Source: an uncultured Lachnospiraceae bacterium (GTDB lineage: Bacteria > Bacillota > Clostridia > Lachnospirales > Lachnospiraceae). From it: a stretch of 35,666 nt of DNA. The stretch is from contig CAMZDG010000031.1 of assembly GCA_947305245.1 (NCBI GenBank), positions 1-35,666 of the forward strand, read 5' to 3'. Of this stretch, positions 21,076-29,314 are shown one piece after another; position 1 is the first letter of the stretch; each line of letters begins with the position of its first letter. The notes beneath the pieces were generated by a model, which made no database searches, was not told the DNA's origin, and worked only from the letters and a program-made list of their open reading frames with translations. A program made the translations under genes and the position numbers.

Positions 21076-22761
21076 ATGCAGGAAAAAGACTTATCCCAAA
21101 ACAGAATAAAGGAGGACACGATCCTAAAGATCTTATGGCTTGGAACCATCTTGGTCTGCCTAAAGAGCATCTTCACGGACTTTGGCTTTGACGGTGCGTA
21201 TCAGCTGGCCATGACCTATAGGCATCTGTCGGGGGATCACATGCTCCTTCAGATGTGGGAGCCGCATCAGACTTCGATCTTCTTAAATGACCTGCTGGTG
21301 GGGGTATATCGGCTGATCGTGCCGTCGCTTACGGGAGTCGTCCTTTGGCTTCAGGTCTGCGGGACCTTGCTTTACGCGCTTTTGGGGTACGCGTTTTATC
21401 GAAGCCTGCGGGGTGTGACGGATCCCTTCACCGGACAGGTGATCTGGATGTTCCTTTTGGTATTTCGCGCAAAGCAGACCGTGTTCCCGGAATACGCGAA
21501 CATGGAGCTGGGCTTTTCGATCTTGGCGTTTTGTCTGTTGCTTTTCTTTTTCCGAAATCAGGAAAAGTGGTATCTGCCGATGCTCATCGGCGCCTGCATC
21601 TTCCTGCAGACCCTTTCTTATCCAAGCTGTGTCCTGAGCGCCGTGGCAGTCGTCGTCTTATTTTTCTTAAAGACGAAGGCGAAGTGGAGAAACACGGTTT
21701 TATTCCTTGGAACGGCGACGATGATGGGAATGGTCTGGCTGGGATATTTCCTGATCCGAATGGGGACGGCGGATTTTCTGCTTGCCGTCAAGAATATCTT
21801 TTTGGCCGATTCTCATTCGTCCACCCGGTTTGACGGATATTGGAGAGGCTTCCTCGTGATGGCGGTCGCCGCTTTGGGCTGCATTGCTCTTGCAATGCTT
21901 TGCCGAAAGCTGTTTGGGCCCTTGCAAAGGTTCTCCTTGGGCACGGTCAGCGCAGGTGCATTTCTGATCCTGGAGATCGTCATGCTGGTATTGGAGCGAA
22001 AAACGCAGCTCGGCTGGACCTGCAGCATTTATTTCCTTCCCGTGCCACTGCTCCTTTTGTCCGCGTGGGGCTGCCGAAAGGCCACGCAGGAGGAAAAGAC
22101 CGCATGGCAAACGGGCGTCTATCTTTCCGCCGCATCCTTTGCGGCCACTTTGGTCTTGACGAACCTTGGCATGATCACGATCACGGCCTATCTGGTGCTG
22201 GGCGCGGCCGTGTCGTTTCTGACGCTCCGGCATCTGTTTAAAGATGACAGATGCGTCATAATATTATTACTTCTGCTCGTGCTGATGCACAGAGGGCTGG
22301 TGATCTGGGGCATGGGGAACATGAACGGCAGGGTGCAGATGGTCTGGGAGGTGCAGAACGTGATCCGGGGAGGCCCGGCGGTTGGCGTTGTCTGCGATCA
22401 TCTGAACAAAGAGGTGGAGCGGATCAATCTGCTGGAATTTCCACAGCTTTTTCAAAAGCAGGATAAGGTGCTCTTTGTCGGGGAGGAGCTGATCAATCCT
22501 TTGATCTTTCTCTATACGGACGCGCAGATCAGCAACTATTCCACGATCGACACGCCGCAGTATAACGAGTGCCTGGAGGAATATTATCAGCTCAATCCGG
22601 ACAAGGAGCCGACGGTGGTTGCCGTATCGAGCTGGTTCGGGAACGCCACCGTTCCGGAGGATACTTGGATCATGCAGTGGGTGAATGCGCGGTATGAGCT
22701 CACCATGGACGCCAGCTATTTTCGGATCTATCGAAAACTTGACGGACAGGGCGCACAATAA
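21076..22761 (+). CDS. Multi-spanning membrane protein, GT-C glycosyltransferase-like
   Basis: The product has 561 residues with about eleven hydrophobic spans from residue 18 to about 410, and a soluble C-terminal domain of about 150 residues. The first loop has an acidic pattern DFGFDGAYQLAMTYRHLSGD near residue 36, resembling the catalytic loop of GT-C enzymes that use lipid-linked sugars. Next comes MWEPHQTS. The C-terminus (VGEELINPLIFLYTDAQISN, YRKLDGQ) is typical of Lachnospiraceae proteins with this topology. A role in cell-envelope polysaccharide assembly is plausible but unproven. ATG 21076 follows GGAAGGA with 7-base spacing. It has its own promoter at 20980-21008. Confidence 0.7.
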   Translation: MQEKDLSQNRIKEDTILKILWLGTILVCLKSIFTDFGFDGAYQLAMTYRHLSGDHMLLQMWEPHQTSIFLNDLLVGVYRLIVPSLTGVVLWLQVCGTLLYALLGYAFYRSLRGVTDPFTGQVIWMFLLVFRAKQTVFPEYANMELGFSILAFCLLLFFFRNQEKWYLPMLIGACIFLQTLSYPSCVLSAVAVVVLFFLKTKAKWRNTVLFLGTATMMGMVWLGYFLIRMGTADFLLAVKNIFLADSHSSTRFDGYWRGFLVMAVAALGCIALAMLCRKLFGPLQRFSLGTVSAGAFLILEIVMLVLERKTQLGWTCSIYFLPVPLLLLSAWGCRKATQEEKTAWQTGVYLSAASFAATLVLTNLGMITITAYLVLGAAVSFLTLRHLFKDDRCVIILLLLLVLMHRGLVIWGMGNMNGRVQMVWEVQNVIRGGPAVGVVCDHLNKEVERINLLEFPQLFQKQDKVLFVGEELINPLIFLYTDAQISNYSTIDTPQYNECLEEYYQLNPDKEPTVVAVSSWFGNATVPEDTWIMQWVNARYELTMDASYFRIYRKLDGQGAQ

Positions 22762-22767
22762 TATAAT
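22739..22767 (+). promoter_or_regulatory. Sigma-A promoter of the phosphoribosyltransferase-like gene
   Basis: TTGACG (22739-22744), 17 bases, TATAAT (22762-22767). It overlaps the last codons and stop of the membrane-protein gene and leaves a leader of about 80 bases. Confidence 0.75.
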
Positions 22768-22852
22768 GGAAGAGTCATCGGAGCCCGGGGCATGCCTGGA
22801 TCCGTGGCGAAGAGGGCGAGCCGGAGGGCGCGCAGGGAAGGAGACCAAAACC

Positions 22853-23491
22853 GTGAAAGAAGGCATTAAGATCAATCATAAAACGTTAAGGAACATTTCC
22901 ATGCGGGTGGTGCCGGGACATTTTGTCACCAGTCACTCCCACATCAATTATTATTTTGACATGACCACCATGAAGATCCGTCAGAGCGAGGCGCAGGCCG
23001 TTGCGTCCGCCATCGCGCAGCAGTATTCCTACAGCACGATCGTGGACACCATCGTATGCATGGACGGTTGTGAGGTGATCGGCGCGTATCTCGCCGAGGC
23101 ACTGCAGAATGCAGGCATCATGTCCATGAACTCACATAAGACGATCTACGTCGTGACGCCGGAGATCAATGCGCAGAATCAGCTGATCTTCCGCGACAAC
23201 ATCCGAAGCGCCATTGAGAATAAGCACGTGCTGCTGCTCCTGGCATCGGCTACCACGGGCAAGACGATCTCATCGAGCCTTGAGTGCATTCAGTATTATG
23301 GCGGCCAGTTGGCTGGCATCTCCGCCATTTTCTCCGCCGTTTCCGAGGTGGCAGGACATGAGGTTCACTCCATCTTCCAGGCGAAGGACGTGCCGGAGTA
23401 CTCGACCTATGTTTCCCATGAGTGCCCCATGTGCAGGAACGCACAGAAAATTGATGCTCTGGTAAACAGCTACGGTTATTCCGAGTTGTAA
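22853..23491 (+). CDS. Phosphoribosyltransferase-like protein (orotate PRTase-related)
   Basis: The product has 212 residues. It starts KEGIKINHKTLRNISMRVVP and GHFVTSHSHINYYFD, a beginning seen in Clostridial orotate-phosphoribosyltransferase-like proteins. A PRPP-loop-like HVLLLLASATTGKTISSSLE (about 125-144) has the TTGKT core but lacks the usual two acidic residues before it, so catalysis is uncertain. CPMC near the end (about residue 193) looks like a metal-binding pair. GTG 22853 is the chosen start, with AAGGAGACC upstream; the longer frame from 22685 overlaps the membrane-protein gene. It has its own promoter and terminator, so it is a single-gene unit. A role in nucleotide salvage or as a regulator is possible. 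Confidence 0.65.
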   Translation: MKEGIKINHKTLRNISMRVVPGHFVTSHSHINYYFDMTTMKIRQSEAQAVASAIAQQYSYSTIVDTIVCMDGCEVIGAYLAEALQNAGIMSMNSHKTIYVVTPEINAQNQLIFRDNIRSAIENKHVLLLLASATTGKTISSSLECIQYYGGQLAGISAIFSAVSEVAGHEVHSIFQAKDVPEYSTYVSHECPMCRNAQKIDALVNSYGYSEL

Positions 23492-23498
23492 AAAAATT

Positions 23499-23522
23499 CC
23501 CCTCAGGCCTTGACCTGAGGGG
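23499..23522. terminator. Bidirectional terminator between convergent genes
   Basis: The stem CCCCTCAGG / CCTGAGGGG (9 bp) with a 6-base loop is flanked by AAAAAAATT on the left and TTCTTTA on the right. It serves both the plus-strand gene ending at 23491 and the minus-strand gene ending at 23539, with a stronger U-tract on the minus strand. Confidence 0.9.
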
Positions 23523-23538
23523 TTCTTTATGCGCTCGT

Positions 23539-24483
23539 TTATTTCTTTTCTTCTTTGGCAGGTTCCTTCTCCTTGTCCTCGGAAGTTTCTTCCGTCGCCT
23601 TGTCTGCCATGGCTTTCATCATCTCGTCTGAGAGGAATCTCGTCATCTCACACTTCTGCAGATATTCATAAATGGTCTTGGATAGCTGCAGGCAGGTGAG
23701 ATTTGAAGTGTTGTTCTCAAAATCCTTGTCGTGCAGGCATTTCTGCTTTGCACTTTGGAAGCCATCCTTCGTGTTGCCACAGCTTAAGTCGAACTTGGTC
23801 GGATCTACTGCGTTTCTGGTCACGACAAAGTAATTGGTCTCATAGATGAACTGTGCGGCGCCGCGCTCGGAAAGATTCAGGGACTGCTTCAGGATGTGCT
23901 GCGCGGTGGTCGCCAGGCGGATGTCATCCTTATGTGCGTCATAGAACTTGTCGATGGTCTTGTTCAGATCCTTCTCCAGGATCTCTTCGGAATCGCTCTT
24001 CAGGAAGTTCACGTTGATGGAAATAACGTACTTGGACTGTCCGATCTTATTGATGTCACCCTTGTTCAGCACGGAAATGGTAAGCTGTCCGCCGAACGCA
24101 TAGGAAAGCTCCTCTCCCGGGAAAAGGTTGCGGGCATTCTCCTTAAATACCTCCAGGGCTTCGTCCGTCATTTCCTTGTCCTTCTTATAATTGCTCACGG
24201 AGTTAAAGAGGAACTGATAATAGTTGCTCTTGTCCATGGTGCTGCTGACATAGGCGTCGGACACGTATTCATACATGTTGTCTGACTCCAGGAATGCCAT
24301 CAGATGGATCTCTTTGCTTCCGCCCAGATCGGAAGACTTTGCGATCAGCGTGAATTCGCCGGCCTTGCAGGTTCTGGTCTCCATGGGCTCCAAGCAGTTG
24401 CAGCGGTCCGCAAGCTTGGAGATCATTCCCCTTTCGTTTTCGTCGAGTAAGGAAATGGCCTTGTTTCTGTTCATTCGTAACAT
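23539..24483 (-). CDS. Hypothetical soluble protein with charged C-terminal tail
   Basis: The product has 314 residues, with no signal peptide or membrane segment. I do not recognise the family. Visible are an N-terminal helical part (MNRNKAISLLDENERGMISK), a strand-rich stretch with a predicted beta core (EFTLIAKSSD, ISVLNKGDINKIG, YVISINVNFLKS), a helical middle (LEKDLNKTIDKFYDAHKDDI) and a Lys/Glu-rich tail after residue 285. Five or more cysteines occur (CNCLEP, RTCKAG, LSCGN, KCLHD, LTCLQL). The start at 24483 follows GGGGAGG. The promoter is at 24565-24593 and it ends at a strong terminator, so it is a single gene. Function unknown. Confidence 0.75.
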   Translation of the reverse strand: MLRMNRNKAISLLDENERGMISKLADRCNCLEPMETRTCKAGEFTLIAKSSDLGGSKEIHLMAFLESDNMYEYVSDAYVSSTMDKSNYYQFLFNSVSNYKKDKEMTDEALEVFKENARNLFPGEELSYAFGGQLTISVLNKGDINKIGQSKYVISINVNFLKSDSEEILEKDLNKTIDKFYDAHKDDIRLATTAQHILKQSLNLSERGAAQFIYETNYFVVTRNAVDPTKFDLSCGNTKDGFQSAKQKCLHDKDFENNTSNLTCLQLSKTIYEYLQKCEMTRFLSDEMMKAMADKATEETSEDKEKEPAKEEKK

Positions 24484-24564
24484 TGTTGTTACCTCCCCAA
24501 TTGACGCATATTTCGAGCGCCACGTTTCGCTAGTAGCCGCTTCCCCAAAAACGGCCCTATTACT

Positions 24565-24593
24565 AATATAATGCATATTTTGTCATTAAGCAA
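24565..24593 (-). promoter_or_regulatory. Promoter of the hypothetical gene at 23539-24483
   Basis: On the minus strand TTGCTT (24593-24588), a 17-base spacer and TATATT (24570-24565), in an AT-rich intergenic region shared with the divergent ThuA-fusion gene. Confidence 0.5.
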
Positions 24594-24641
24594 TCAATTA
24601 TTGCAAAAAATATACTTTCCTTGCAAAAAACTCGCTTTCTC

Positions 24642-24670
24642 TTTTCAAAAGTCATCCGCTGTGCGATAAT
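24642..24670 (+). promoter_or_regulatory. Promoter of the ThuA-fusion gene
   Basis: TTTTCA (24642-24647), 17 bases, GATAAT (24665-24670) with an extended TGC before it. The gene starts 24 bases downstream, so the leader is short. Confidence 0.45.
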
Positions 24671-24693
24671 AAGGGAAGTGGGAGGTAACTGGA

Positions 24694-26433
24694 ATGATCA
24701 AAGTCACGGTATGGAATGAAAACCTGCATGAGAGGCTTCAGGAGGAGGTCCGGGAGATTTATCCGACGGGGATCCATGGCTGCATTGCAGAGTTTTTAAG
24801 TTATGATGAGGACGTGCGGATCCATCTTGCAACCTTCGATGAGCCGGAGCACGGGCTGACACAGGAGATCCTGGATGAGACGGACGTGCTGGTATTCTGG
24901 AGCCACGCGCTGCAGGAGGCTTTTTCGGACGAGGTGGCGGAGCGCGTGCGTCAGGCAGTGCTAAACGGCATGGGACTGGTCGCTCTGCATTCCGCGCATG
25001 GCAGCAAGATCATGAAAAAGCTGCTCGGGACTTCCATGACTTTGAAATGGCGGCATGGGGACCGGGAGAGGCTCTTTGTGACGGCGCCTTCCCATCCGAT
25101 CGCGAAATACATTCCGGATTATATTGAGCTGCCTGTCGAGGAAATGTACGGGGAGTACTTTGACATACCAAAGCCCGATGACGTCATATTCACCGGGTGG
25201 TTCGCCGGCGGCGAGGTGTTCCGCAGCGGCTGCACCTTTACCCGCGGCCTTGGCAAGATCTTTTATTTCCAGCCGGGACATGAAACCTACCCCACCTATT
25301 ATGACAAGTATGTCCAGCGGATCATCACCAATGCGGTCTATTGGTGCGCGCCCGTGCGGCGCTTAAAGCACCCCATGGAAAATCAGGAATCCAAGATGAC
25401 CCCCGAGGAGATCAGCGGATATGCGGCAAAGGCGCGCAGGAAGGCGGAGGTGCATACGGATTTTGCAAGAGAGTTGCAAGATGCGGCAATCCTAAACCGC
25501 AGCGGAGCGGCGCAGGGAGCGGAGCCCGCAGGGGATTCCAAGGGGATCCGGCTGTCTATCTTCTATGAGCATCTACGCGAGGCAATGGAGCAGACGGGGA
25601 AATCCCTGGAGGAGCTTCTTTCCATGGCTCGCGAGGCCGGGATCCGGGGCGTTGAGATGGAGTTTACGACGCTGGTGAAGCGCCCGGAGCTGAATCGGAT
25701 CATTCAGAACGCGGGCATGGAAATATCGAATTTATATCAGTTCTTTGATTTTGGAAATAAGTATGCGGCGGGCATGCACACGGGAAGAAAGATGATCGAT
25801 ACCGCGAAGGCCATGGGGATTGCGCGAGTGATGATCATTCCGGGGTTCCTTTCGCCGGAGCAGGCGTCAGACCTCACGAAGGTCAGCGCGTCCTATGAGG
25901 AGACGGCCGCATACATGGAGGGGATCGCGGAGATCCTTGCCATGCGGGATGCCATCGCGGAGCTGACGGAGTATGCGACGGAGAGGGGCATCATGGTGTC
26001 GCTCGAGGACTTTGACAGCTTTACCTCCCCCATCGCGCGGATGAACCAGCTGAGATGGTTCCTTGAGCAGGTGCCGGGGCTGAAGCATACACTGGACATG
26101 GGGAACTATGCCTTCAGCAACGAGAGCGCCGCTGAGGCATATGAGCTCTTCAAGGATCAGATCGGCCACGTGCATTGTAAGGACCGCGGCGAGGAGAAGG
26201 AAGAGGATCCGGAAATCTGGGAGGGGCTTGGGCTCCCCTACGGAGAGACGCTCACGCATCGCCGGGGCATAAAGCCGGTGCCCGTGGGAGAGGGCTATCT
26301 TCCCATCGCGGAGCTGGTAAAGAAGCTGAAGGACCAAGGCTATCAGGGGTATTTCGCCATCGAACACTTTGGCGCGCCGGATCAGCTGGGATTCATGCAA
26401 AAGTCCGCGGAATATCTTCGCAGCCTGCTCTGA
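24694..26433 (+). CDS. ThuA-like domain fused to a xylose-isomerase-like TIM barrel
   Basis: The product has 579 residues and joins two enzymes. Residues about 1-222 are ThuA-like (MIKVTVWNENLHE, DVLVFWSHAL, GMGLVALHSAHG, HPIAKYIPDYIELPVEEMY, GLGKIFYFQPGHETYPTYYD). A linker of about 60 residues follows, then a sugar phosphate isomerase/epimerase barrel (about 284-579). Metal ligands are probably Glu438 (LEDFDSF), Asp468 (TLDMGN), His494 (GHVHCKD) and Glu557 (AIEHFG), all in usual positions. ThuA proteins and these barrels occur together in the breakdown of 3-keto-glycosides and trehalose, so fusion suggests two consecutive steps on one sugar. Usually they are separate genes. The start has GGGAGGT. 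No sugar dehydrogenase or transporter is adjacent. Substrate unknown. Confidence 0.88.
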   Translation: MIKVTVWNENLHERLQEEVREIYPTGIHGCIAEFLSYDEDVRIHLATFDEPEHGLTQEILDETDVLVFWSHALQEAFSDEVAERVRQAVLNGMGLVALHSAHGSKIMKKLLGTSMTLKWRHGDRERLFVTAPSHPIAKYIPDYIELPVEEMYGEYFDIPKPDDVIFTGWFAGGEVFRSGCTFTRGLGKIFYFQPGHETYPTYYDKYVQRIITNAVYWCAPVRRLKHPMENQESKMTPEEISGYAAKARRKAEVHTDFARELQDAAILNRSGAAQGAEPAGDSKGIRLSIFYEHLREAMEQTGKSLEELLSMAREAGIRGVEMEFTTLVKRPELNRIIQNAGMEISNLYQFFDFGNKYAAGMHTGRKMIDTAKAMGIARVMIIPGFLSPEQASDLTKVSASYEETAAYMEGIAEILAMRDAIAELTEYATERGIMVSLEDFDSFTSPIARMNQLRWFLEQVPGLKHTLDMGNYAFSNESAAEAYELFKDQIGHVHCKDRGEEKEEDPEIWEGLGLPYGETLTHRRGIKPVPVGEGYLPIAELVKKLKDQGYQGYFAIEHFGAPDQLGFMQKSAEYLRSLL

Positions 26434-26444
26434 GGCGGAAGTGC

Positions 26445-26473
26445 TTGCGCATTTTATGATTTCAAGGTATAAT
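26445..26473 (+). promoter_or_regulatory. Sigma-A promoter of the SseB-like gene
   Basis: TTGCGC (26445-26450), 17 bases, consensus TATAAT (26468-26473). The start codon is 60 bases downstream. Confidence 0.7.
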
Positions 26474-26532
26474 GTCTTTAATTGTTTGTCCGTGGGAGAG
26501 ACCGACGGACTGCGGAAAGGATCAGATTTTTT

Positions 26533-27438
26533 ATGACGAGAGAAGAAAAAATTGAGAAACTGAGAAATTTGCGGAAGGCATATATTCTGTATTCGCTGTA
26601 TACCAGAATCCCCTTCGTGGAATGCGAGCAGAGCAGCTTTTATGATCAGACGTATCTCTTTGAGACTAGAGAGGATGCGGAGGAAGCGGCGAAAACGATC
26701 TTTGACGGCGGAGATCCCGTGGGCATCACGGAGCTGAATACGGTGGAGATGGCGCCTCCTTCTGAGAACAGCAACGTAGTTCCTTTTAAGAAGATGATGC
26801 GCAATCAGATCCGCGAGCATCTGACGAAATTCCCGCTCTTTGGCATCAATGCGGTATTCTTTAAGCCCGCCGGCGAGCGCGGAGAGAGCCTGCCTTTGGA
26901 TGACGTTCTGCCCAACGAGGTGAAGGATGCAGTCAACAAGGAGATGAATGACCTGACCGGCGTTCAGTTGACCGGCATTTATTTCGCACAGTACATGCGC
27001 CGTCAGAACAAGGACTTGGCCGTGGCAAAGGAGCGCTATGAGGAGTTCTTTGCAAACCTTGCGCGTGCAAAGCTGTTCCTTCCCGTGATCCCTGAGGAGG
27101 GACACAAGGATGATGCGTCCCTCGATCTGTCGAAGTGCATGCTGCCCGTTTATACGCCGCAGCAGGAAGGCGATGCCGCGCCAAGTGCGGAGGGAGCACA
27201 GCAGCAGCCTCCCAAGGTTTCGGCGCTCGGACTCTTTACGAACATGGATGAAGTGGCCGTGCACAGCAGAAATCATCTGACAGAGGTCCGCATTGTTCGC
27301 GTTGCCCTTGACGAGGTGAGAAACTTCGTGCCGGAGGCCGTGAATTATATCGTGATCAATCCTTTGACGTTCGCCGTCACCTTAAAGATTGACGACGTGA
27401 TCCGCGTGATCAAGGAGATCAAGGACAAGGAAGACTAA
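26533..27438 (+). CDS. SseB-like protein
   Basis: The product has 301 residues, cytoplasmic, without a signal or span. The N-terminal half is helical (TREEKIEKLRNLRKAYILYS). From about residue 170 the pattern of an SseB N-terminal-type domain appears: ARAKLFLPVI, SALGLFTNMDEVAVHS, RIVRVALDEVRNFV, VNYIVINPLTFAVTL. A Gln/Pro/Ala-rich insert (about 215-235) separates the strands. SseB-like domains are found in secretion chaperones and in uncharacterised Firmicute proteins, so the name tells little about the role. ATG 26533 has GGAAAGGA at a long spacing of about 11. It converges with asnB and the two stops overlap by 4 bases. Confidence 0.55.
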   Translation: MTREEKIEKLRNLRKAYILYSLYTRIPFVECEQSSFYDQTYLFETREDAEEAAKTIFDGGDPVGITELNTVEMAPPSENSNVVPFKKMMRNQIREHLTKFPLFGINAVFFKPAGERGESLPLDDVLPNEVKDAVNKEMNDLTGVQLTGIYFAQYMRRQNKDLAVAKERYEEFFANLARAKLFLPVIPEEGHKDDASLDLSKCMLPVYTPQQEGDAAPSAEGAQQQPPKVSALGLFTNMDEVAVHSRNHLTEVRIVRVALDEVRNFVPEAVNYIVINPLTFAVTLKIDDVIRVIKEIKDKED

Positions 27439-29291
27439 AGCAGGATCCGCACCTTGCGCGCCTTCAGCCAGTAGTTTACCTGAAGGAGGTAGGCCATCAG
27501 CTGAGGTCCGGCCATGAGCTGGCCGTAAAAGGGTTTTCCATAGTCGCTTGGTTTTTCCAGGTAGGATCGAACTTTTCTTGGGTCCACGAGGCGCCCGATG
27601 GGTTGCGTCCTCTCGGACAATATTGACAGGAGCTCCTTCCGGAGCAGACTCTCATAGGCAGGGTCGTAGGTCTTCGGATAGGGGCTCTTTTTGCGCTCCG
27701 TGATCTCCTTTGGCAGGAGGCCCCTAGAGGCTTCGCGAAGAAGTCCTTTTTCCCTGCCGCCGCAGCTTTTCATCTTCCAGGGTACGTTCCAGAGATACTC
27801 CACGATGCGGTGATCGGCGAAGGGAACCCGTGCCTCCAGCCCGGCCTGCATGCTCGTTCGGTCCATCCGTTCCAGGAGCGTTTGCATAAACCAGCGAAGG
27901 TTTAGAAACGAGATCTCCCGCCTTCTTTTTTCCACGGGGGACTCGCCGGCCAGGGCAGGACATTCCTTAAGAGTGTCTTCATAGGCAGCCTTGGCATATT
28001 CTTCCAAGGGAAGGAGCTCCAGAACCTCGTCTCGAAGCAGCGCCGTTCGGGGTGTGAAGTCCATGGACCAGGGGAAGGTATTGGCTTCAAAGCATTCCTC
28101 TTTATGAAACCACGGGTATCCTCCGAAGATCTCATCCGCGCATTCTCCGGTCAGGGCTACCTTATGGTGCTTTGCCACCTGCTTACAGAAATAGAGCATG
28201 GAGCTCTCCACGTCGGCCATGCAGGGAAGATCTCTTGCCTCCACGGCCTGGAAGAGATGGGCATAGAGGTCGTCATTCGTGCATTCCAGATAGCGGTGCT
28301 CCGTGTGGCAATGGGTGATCATCAGATCGACAAAGGGACGGTCCTGAGAGGGCTGGAAGGCGTTCGCCCGAAAGTTCCTGTCATTGCCCTTAAAATCAAA
28401 GGAGTAGGTGGAGAGGCGCTTTCCGGCCTTTTGCATTTCGTCGCTGCATACGGCAGTGACCAGGCTCGAGTCGATGCCGCCGGAGAGGAAGGTGCAGACG
28501 GGGACGTCGGAGAGGAGCTGCATGCGAATGCTGTCCGTCAGGAGAAAGCGCGTCTTCTCCACGGTCTCCTCAAAGGAGTCCTCATGAGGATGGCTTTCTA
28601 ACCTCCAGTAGGGCGTCTCCGAGACGGTCCCGCCGGAGAATTCCAGAATGGTTCCCGGGAGCACCTCCCGAATGGAGCGATAGACGGCTTTTCCGCTGGT
28701 TCGCGCAGGCCCGAGGCCAAAGACCTCGCAAAGGCCTTCCGCGTCCACTTCGGCTTGGACGTCCGGATGAGACAGGATGCCCTTGAGCTCAGAGGAGAAA
28801 ACAAGAGTCTGACCACGGAGGGTATAAAACAGAGGCTTTACGCCCAGTCTGTCGCGGATCAGATAGAGGTTTTCCAGCTGTTCGTCCCAGATCGCCAGGG
28901 AAAAGATGCCGTTTAGCGAGCGCAGAAAATCCAGACCGCGCCGGAGGTACCCGAGCAGCAGGACCTCCGTGTCGCAGGTGGTCTCAAAGGGAATGCCGTC
29001 CTTTTTTAGTTCCTCGCGAAGGGAGGGGCTGTTATAGATCTCGCCGTTAAAGACGATGGCTGCGCGCCGTCCGTCCGCGAGCTGGCGCGTCATCGGCTGT
29101 GCGCCGCCCTTCGGATCTTGGATGGAGAGGCGGACGTGCGCAAGGCCCACGTGCCTTTGCAGGAAGACGCCGTCATCATCCGGGCCCCTGTGCTTTTGCA
29201 CCTGTCCCATGGTCTGGAGCAGATGATAATATTTTCCGGGGTCTTCCCGGAAGTTGCCGTGAAGATTACAAAAACCTGCGATTCCGCACAT
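27435..29291 (-). CDS. asnB: Glutamine-hydrolysing asparagine synthetase
   Basis: The product has 618 residues and makes asparagine from aspartate, ATP and glutamine. The start is MCGIAGF, with Cys2 as the glutaminase nucleophile after Met removal. The class II amidotransferase domain follows (HRGPDDDG, HVRLSIQD, VFNGEIYN). The synthetase domain has the PP-loop FLSGGIDSSLV at about residue 265 and the closing RTSMQAGLEARVPFADHR. The start at 29291 follows AAAGGAAG; the frame is open 45 codons further up but overlaps the preceding gene. It is 23 bases after dpaB on the same strand, so it belongs to the dipicolinate operon. The length equals that of B. subtilis AsnO (about 614), a sporulation-linked homologue. 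Confident of family; a spore role is inferred. Confidence 0.93.
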   Translation of the reverse strand: MCGIAGFCNLHGNFREDPGKYYHLLQTMGQVQKHRGPDDDGVFLQRHVGLAHVRLSIQDPKGGAQPMTRQLADGRRAAIVFNGEIYNSPSLREELKKDGIPFETTCDTEVLLLGYLRRGLDFLRSLNGIFSLAIWDEQLENLYLIRDRLGVKPLFYTLRGQTLVFSSELKGILSHPDVQAEVDAEGLCEVFGLGPARTSGKAVYRSIREVLPGTILEFSGGTVSETPYWRLESHPHEDSFEETVEKTRFLLTDSIRMQLLSDVPVCTFLSGGIDSSLVTAVCSDEMQKAGKRLSTYSFDFKGNDRNFRANAFQPSQDRPFVDLMITHCHTEHRYLECTNDDLYAHLFQAVEARDLPCMADVESSMLYFCKQVAKHHKVALTGECADEIFGGYPWFHKEECFEANTFPWSMDFTPRTALLRDEVLELLPLEEYAKAAYEDTLKECPALAGESPVEKRRREISFLNLRWFMQTLLERMDRTSMQAGLEARVPFADHRIVEYLWNVPWKMKSCGGREKGLLREASRGLLPKEITERKKSPYPKTYDPAYESLLRKELLSILSERTQPIGRLVDPRKVRSYLEKPSDYGKPFYGQLMAGPQLMAYLLQVNYWLKARKVRILL

Positions 29292-29314
29292 GAAGTCTTC
29301 CTTTCGACGATGGA

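Noticed and set aside
22685..22852. Longer start for the phosphoribosyltransferase-like protein
   Set aside because: It would overlap the end of the membrane-protein gene and read through its promoter; the Arg/Gly-rich extension is unlike the family.
25867..27276. A 469-codon open frame on the minus strand
   Set aside because: It is antisense to the ThuA fusion and the SseB-like gene, both with clear domains and ribosome sites. It has no ribosome site, no recognisable domain and a His/Arg/Leu-rich composition typical of shadow frames.
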